Assembly: GCA_018697195.1 (NCBI GenBank)
Contig: CM031858.1
Span: forward strand, 133,123,715 to 133,187,714
Direction: 5' to 3'
Source of the DNA: Certhia americana
Lineage: Eukaryota > Chordata > Aves > Passeriformes > Certhiidae
DNA length: 64,000 nt
Positions within the stretch are counted from its first letter, which is position 1, and every line of letters starts with the position of its first letter. The position numbers and the translations under genes are program-made. Below the pieces are notes generated by a model. The model was not told the DNA's origin and did no database searches. It saw only the letters and a program-made list of their open reading frames with translations. This document shows positions 61,831-64,000 of the stretch, one piece after another.

Positions 61831-64000
61831 CAAGTGTTTTCTCAGCTGTGACAGCCTTGGAATCATCATCATGAACCATTTCTGCTTCTGGAGCTTCTTC
61901 ATCATGAGCTGATAAACTCAATTACAGACATTCATCATCTGCCCCAATTTCCAGTATGAATGGCCAAGAGGCCTGAAATGGGGTCCAGTATTTTGTGTTT
62001 TACCCCAGATTGTTCCTCAGGAAGCCACTTCCACAGGTTGAAAGGCCAGATTTGGTGCTGAGCCAATGCCAGACATATGTCCGGCCATGTGTACAGGGGA
62101 TGAAACAACTTCAAGAACTATCCTGCATCCATGTGCAGAGTTTAACCATCCATCATGGATCCAGTTCCTGTTAGCCACACCAGCACCTTTCTAGCTGCTG
62201 CTCTGGACCAGAGTCTGCTGAGGAGAGACAGACAAACTGCCATGGTTTGTGGGGTTGCAGGGGAGAAGACGGTAGCACATGGACACAAGCCAGTTGTCTC
62301 ACGACCTCAGAAAAAGAGGAGAATGCACATACTAAACAAATGATGGCAATGCAGTGGCTACAAAGCAGCTATGACTGTAGTTACCTGTTGCTCTTAATAC
62401 CTGCAGCTCCTACTCAGCAGTGTGCTTTGGAAACCTTTCATGATTCACCTCTGGAGCTTTTAACACAGAAAGTGTGACTGAACTGCTCCCTCAGGCCATT
62501 TTCAGGAATGGAAAAGTTTACCCAGGGGTCCGAAAGGACTCTGAAAACTCTACAGCTTCTCCTTTCTTCTGACTTTATCATGGGACAACACAGGTCTTGC
62601 AGCAAAAACGGGAAATTTATAGGGTCAAACTTGCTGTGCAGCCACCAATGTCCTGGTCTCCATGACATTTTTCTTAGCTTGGGGCTAGAGTCCTGTGCAA
62701 TGAACATCATCTGGAACTGCAATCTGGGGTGTTACCAGAAGTCCAGAAGGAGATTGTGTATCCCAAAGGAACACACTTAATTAGGTGCAGTCTTCCTCTG
62801 ATTTCTTCATATAACAGATTCCATGAATTTTCTTAATCAGCAGCCTAAACTCATGTGGCTGACACTCTGCGGGTTTGGAAGAGAGATGTGAGGATGTGAG
62901 GAAGGTGTAAATTAAACTAGGTCACATCAAGATTATTCTAATTTACTTCCGGTGCTTGCAGAGTTGGCTTCCACTTCATCTCCTGCCTCAAGCACCCCAG
63001 CTCATTACTTACACTAATTAGACTCCTAAAGCTAGATTGATGCTAATGTGTAGGCAGAAATACAAATACAATTTTAGTGAATTACAGTATGATTGCCCAG
63101 CAGAGATTCTCCATTCTACCTCATAGCCCAGTGCCCCTGCAAAACCAAAAGTGGTGCATAAAACACTCCAATGCTATGGCACCAGCACCCATCTGCTTCC
63201 TCAGGGAGCTTCTCCGGGCAAAAAGCAAGTGCTTCAGTGGCACAAGAGCAGAAAGGAATGGTCAGCACCCACCCCAGTGGGCCATCATGCTGAGGGGTTG
63301 GTTTTCATCCAGGACAGGAGCAGAAAGTCCTGCTCAAGGGGATGAAGGGAGGGAAGGACACACCAGGTTTCTTGATGGTATTTCCCTCCCATAGACACAA
63401 CCTATCACTGGCCGTGCCAGCCCCTGAGCAGAAGGAGCCACTGGTACCCTGGAGCAGCTGGCATCCACTTCCATGTGGGAAGATACCACATCATGCAGGC
63501 CAGTGGCCCTGGGAAAAATAACTCATCAATCACTAATGGAGAGACACAGGAGATGCTTCTACTATGTAGGAGTAGATGCTAAAGAACAGCTGAGCAGGGG
63601 GCTGTGGTTTATTTTTAATTCTGTAAAGTATATTTGCCTTCCACATGATCCTCTCATTCTTCCCCTCCCATCACATGTAAATAGACAGACAGTAAATGGC
63701 ACATTCAGGTCCCAGCAGACTGAGCCACAGCACGGAGCTGCTGCAGATTGCAGTGTATGCTGCAGCTGTCTTGCAGACCTGCCAGCATTTCAGAGACATC
63801 TTCCTTTTCCTCACCCCAGAGCAAGGTCAAGAGAGTCTGCAGGGTAACCCCATGGGCACTTTGCAGCCCATGCTGCTGATCTTGGCTGACAGGCCCATGC
63901 ACAGTGCAGTCCCAGACCACCACACATTTGGCCACTGATGAAAACCTCAGGATGCAAAAGCCCTTCCTGGGTAGAATGATGTTTCACTCCTGGAAAGTTT
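61831..64000. other. Unique non-coding stretch to window end
   Basis: No gene or mobile element recognised. The last 900 bases are GC-richer and carry overlapping frames of up to 124 codons on both strands with no domain. Confidence 0.5.

Noticed and set aside
1..64000. A bacterial or phage-type gene system, CRISPR array, operon or toxin locus
   Set aside because: There is no dense coding, no ribosome-binding-site pattern and no spaced palindromic repeats. The repeat content is vertebrate.

Overview
The window looks like nuclear DNA from a bird, probably a songbird or close relative. The evidence is repetitive DNA only: several chicken-repeat-1 (CR1) LINE 3' ends with the avian tail ending in CCATTCTATGATTCTATGAT or its decayed forms, and several retroviral long terminal repeats (LTRs) that I recognise as avian or passerine from memory. 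The remaining DNA is AT-rich and CpG-poor, as expected of vertebrate intergenic or intronic DNA. Nothing looks prokaryotic: there is no dense gene packing, operon, or ribosome-binding-site pattern.

I cannot support any protein-coding gene, exon, tRNA, rRNA or CRISPR array. The longest open frames (229, 189, 169 and 154 codons) lie in a microsatellite and gap, in locally GC-rich DNA open on both strands, or in an LTR. None carries a recognisable domain. The window is therefore best read as an intergenic desert or a long intron.

Layout. 1-13081: mostly unique sequence with one 34-bp tandem duplication (4361) and one long inverted repeat (7119-7597). 13082-16346: a truncated LTR and three CR1 pieces. 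16347-19475: unique, with a small CpG-rich spot near 17.5-17.9 kb. 19476-20229: a 754-bp solo LTR with perfect 5-bp target-site duplications, the cleanest mobile-element insertion here. 21289-21770: a probable second LTR. 24431-24820: CR1. 24821-30985: unique. 30986-31708: a pentanucleotide array attached to a CR1 tail, then a hexanucleotide microsatellite broken by a 10-N assembly gap. 31709-49387: mostly unique with several simple repeats and a very old CR1 relic. 49388-49905: the best-preserved long CR1 tail. 55500-56047: a probable LTR on the minus strand. 57373: a short CR1 piece. 58792: a 42-bp tandem duplication. 61412-61825: a 414-bp solo LTR with perfect 5-bp target-site duplications.

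No genes work together here that I can see, and I found no convincing undescribed biological system. The most useful observations are the two solo LTRs defined to the base by their duplications, the CR1-seeded pentamer array, the opposed CR1 pair, and an unexplained inverted repeat with a 27-bp perfect core. All family names rest on recognition from memory and not on a database search.
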